A stretch of 6,302 nucleotides of DNA from CAISIP01 sp031367285 (lineage in GTDB: Bacteria; Pseudomonadota; Gammaproteobacteria; Burkholderiales; Burkholderiaceae_C), in NCBI GenBank assembly GCA_031367285.1, contig JANLPN010000275.1, positions 1 through 6,302 on the forward strand, written 5' to 3'. Shown here one piece after another: positions 6,302 to 6,302 of the stretch. A program made the translations under genes and the position numbers. Under the pieces are notes generated by a model. The model worked only from the letters and a program-made list of their open reading frames with translations, made no database searches and was not told where the DNA came from. Positions within the stretch are counted from its first letter, which is position 1. The number at the start of each line of letters is the position of its first letter.

Positions 6302-6302
6302 G

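Overview
The window holds one compact operon, read entirely on the minus strand, that encodes a peptide-type (Dpp/Opp/Nik family) ABC importer together with its own GntR-family regulator. The DNA is GC-rich with strongly G/C-ending codons. The proteins are classic Gram-negative forms: the binding protein has a Sec signal peptide without a lipobox. Several protein segments resemble importer subfamilies I associate with Burkholderiales (Bordetella/Achromobacter/Burkholderia-like). A betaproteobacterium is therefore the best guess, but this is inference and no marker gene is present.

In transcription order, from the right edge leftward, the layout is: (1) a GntR/FCD transcription factor (6301 to 5492), whose upstream region and promoter lie outside the window; (2) a periplasmic family-5 solute-binding protein (5455 to 3878), after a 36-bp AT-rich gap with a good Shine-Dalgarno; (3) a DppB-like permease (3847 to 2882), after a 30-bp gap containing a small stem-loop; (4) a DppC-like permease (2885 to 1851); (5) a DppD-like ATPase (1854 to 844); (6) a DppF-like ATPase (847 to the left edge, C-terminus cut off). 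The last four genes are joined by 4-bp stop/start overlaps (ATGA, GTGA, ATGA).

Together the genes make a complete importer. The binding protein captures a solute in the periplasm, the two permeases form the channel, and the two ATPases drive transport. The FCD regulator probably senses a small organic acid, amino acid or the transported compound and controls the operon. The true substrate cannot be read from the sequence; 'dipeptide' is only the family label, and no catabolic gene is visible that would narrow it.

I looked for a novel system and did not find one. This is an ordinary, intact transport operon. The points worth a second look are small: a regulator that appears to lack one of four usual metal ligands, a long Pro/Ser/Thr-rich N-terminal extension on the DppC-like permease, a shortened segment in the DppF-like ATPase, an ambiguous start for the DppD-like ATPase, a short repeat in the binding protein, and a hairpin at the binding protein's stop codon. 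No tRNA, rRNA, CRISPR, insertion sequence or attachment site was seen, and no stretch longer than about 40 bases lacks a gene.
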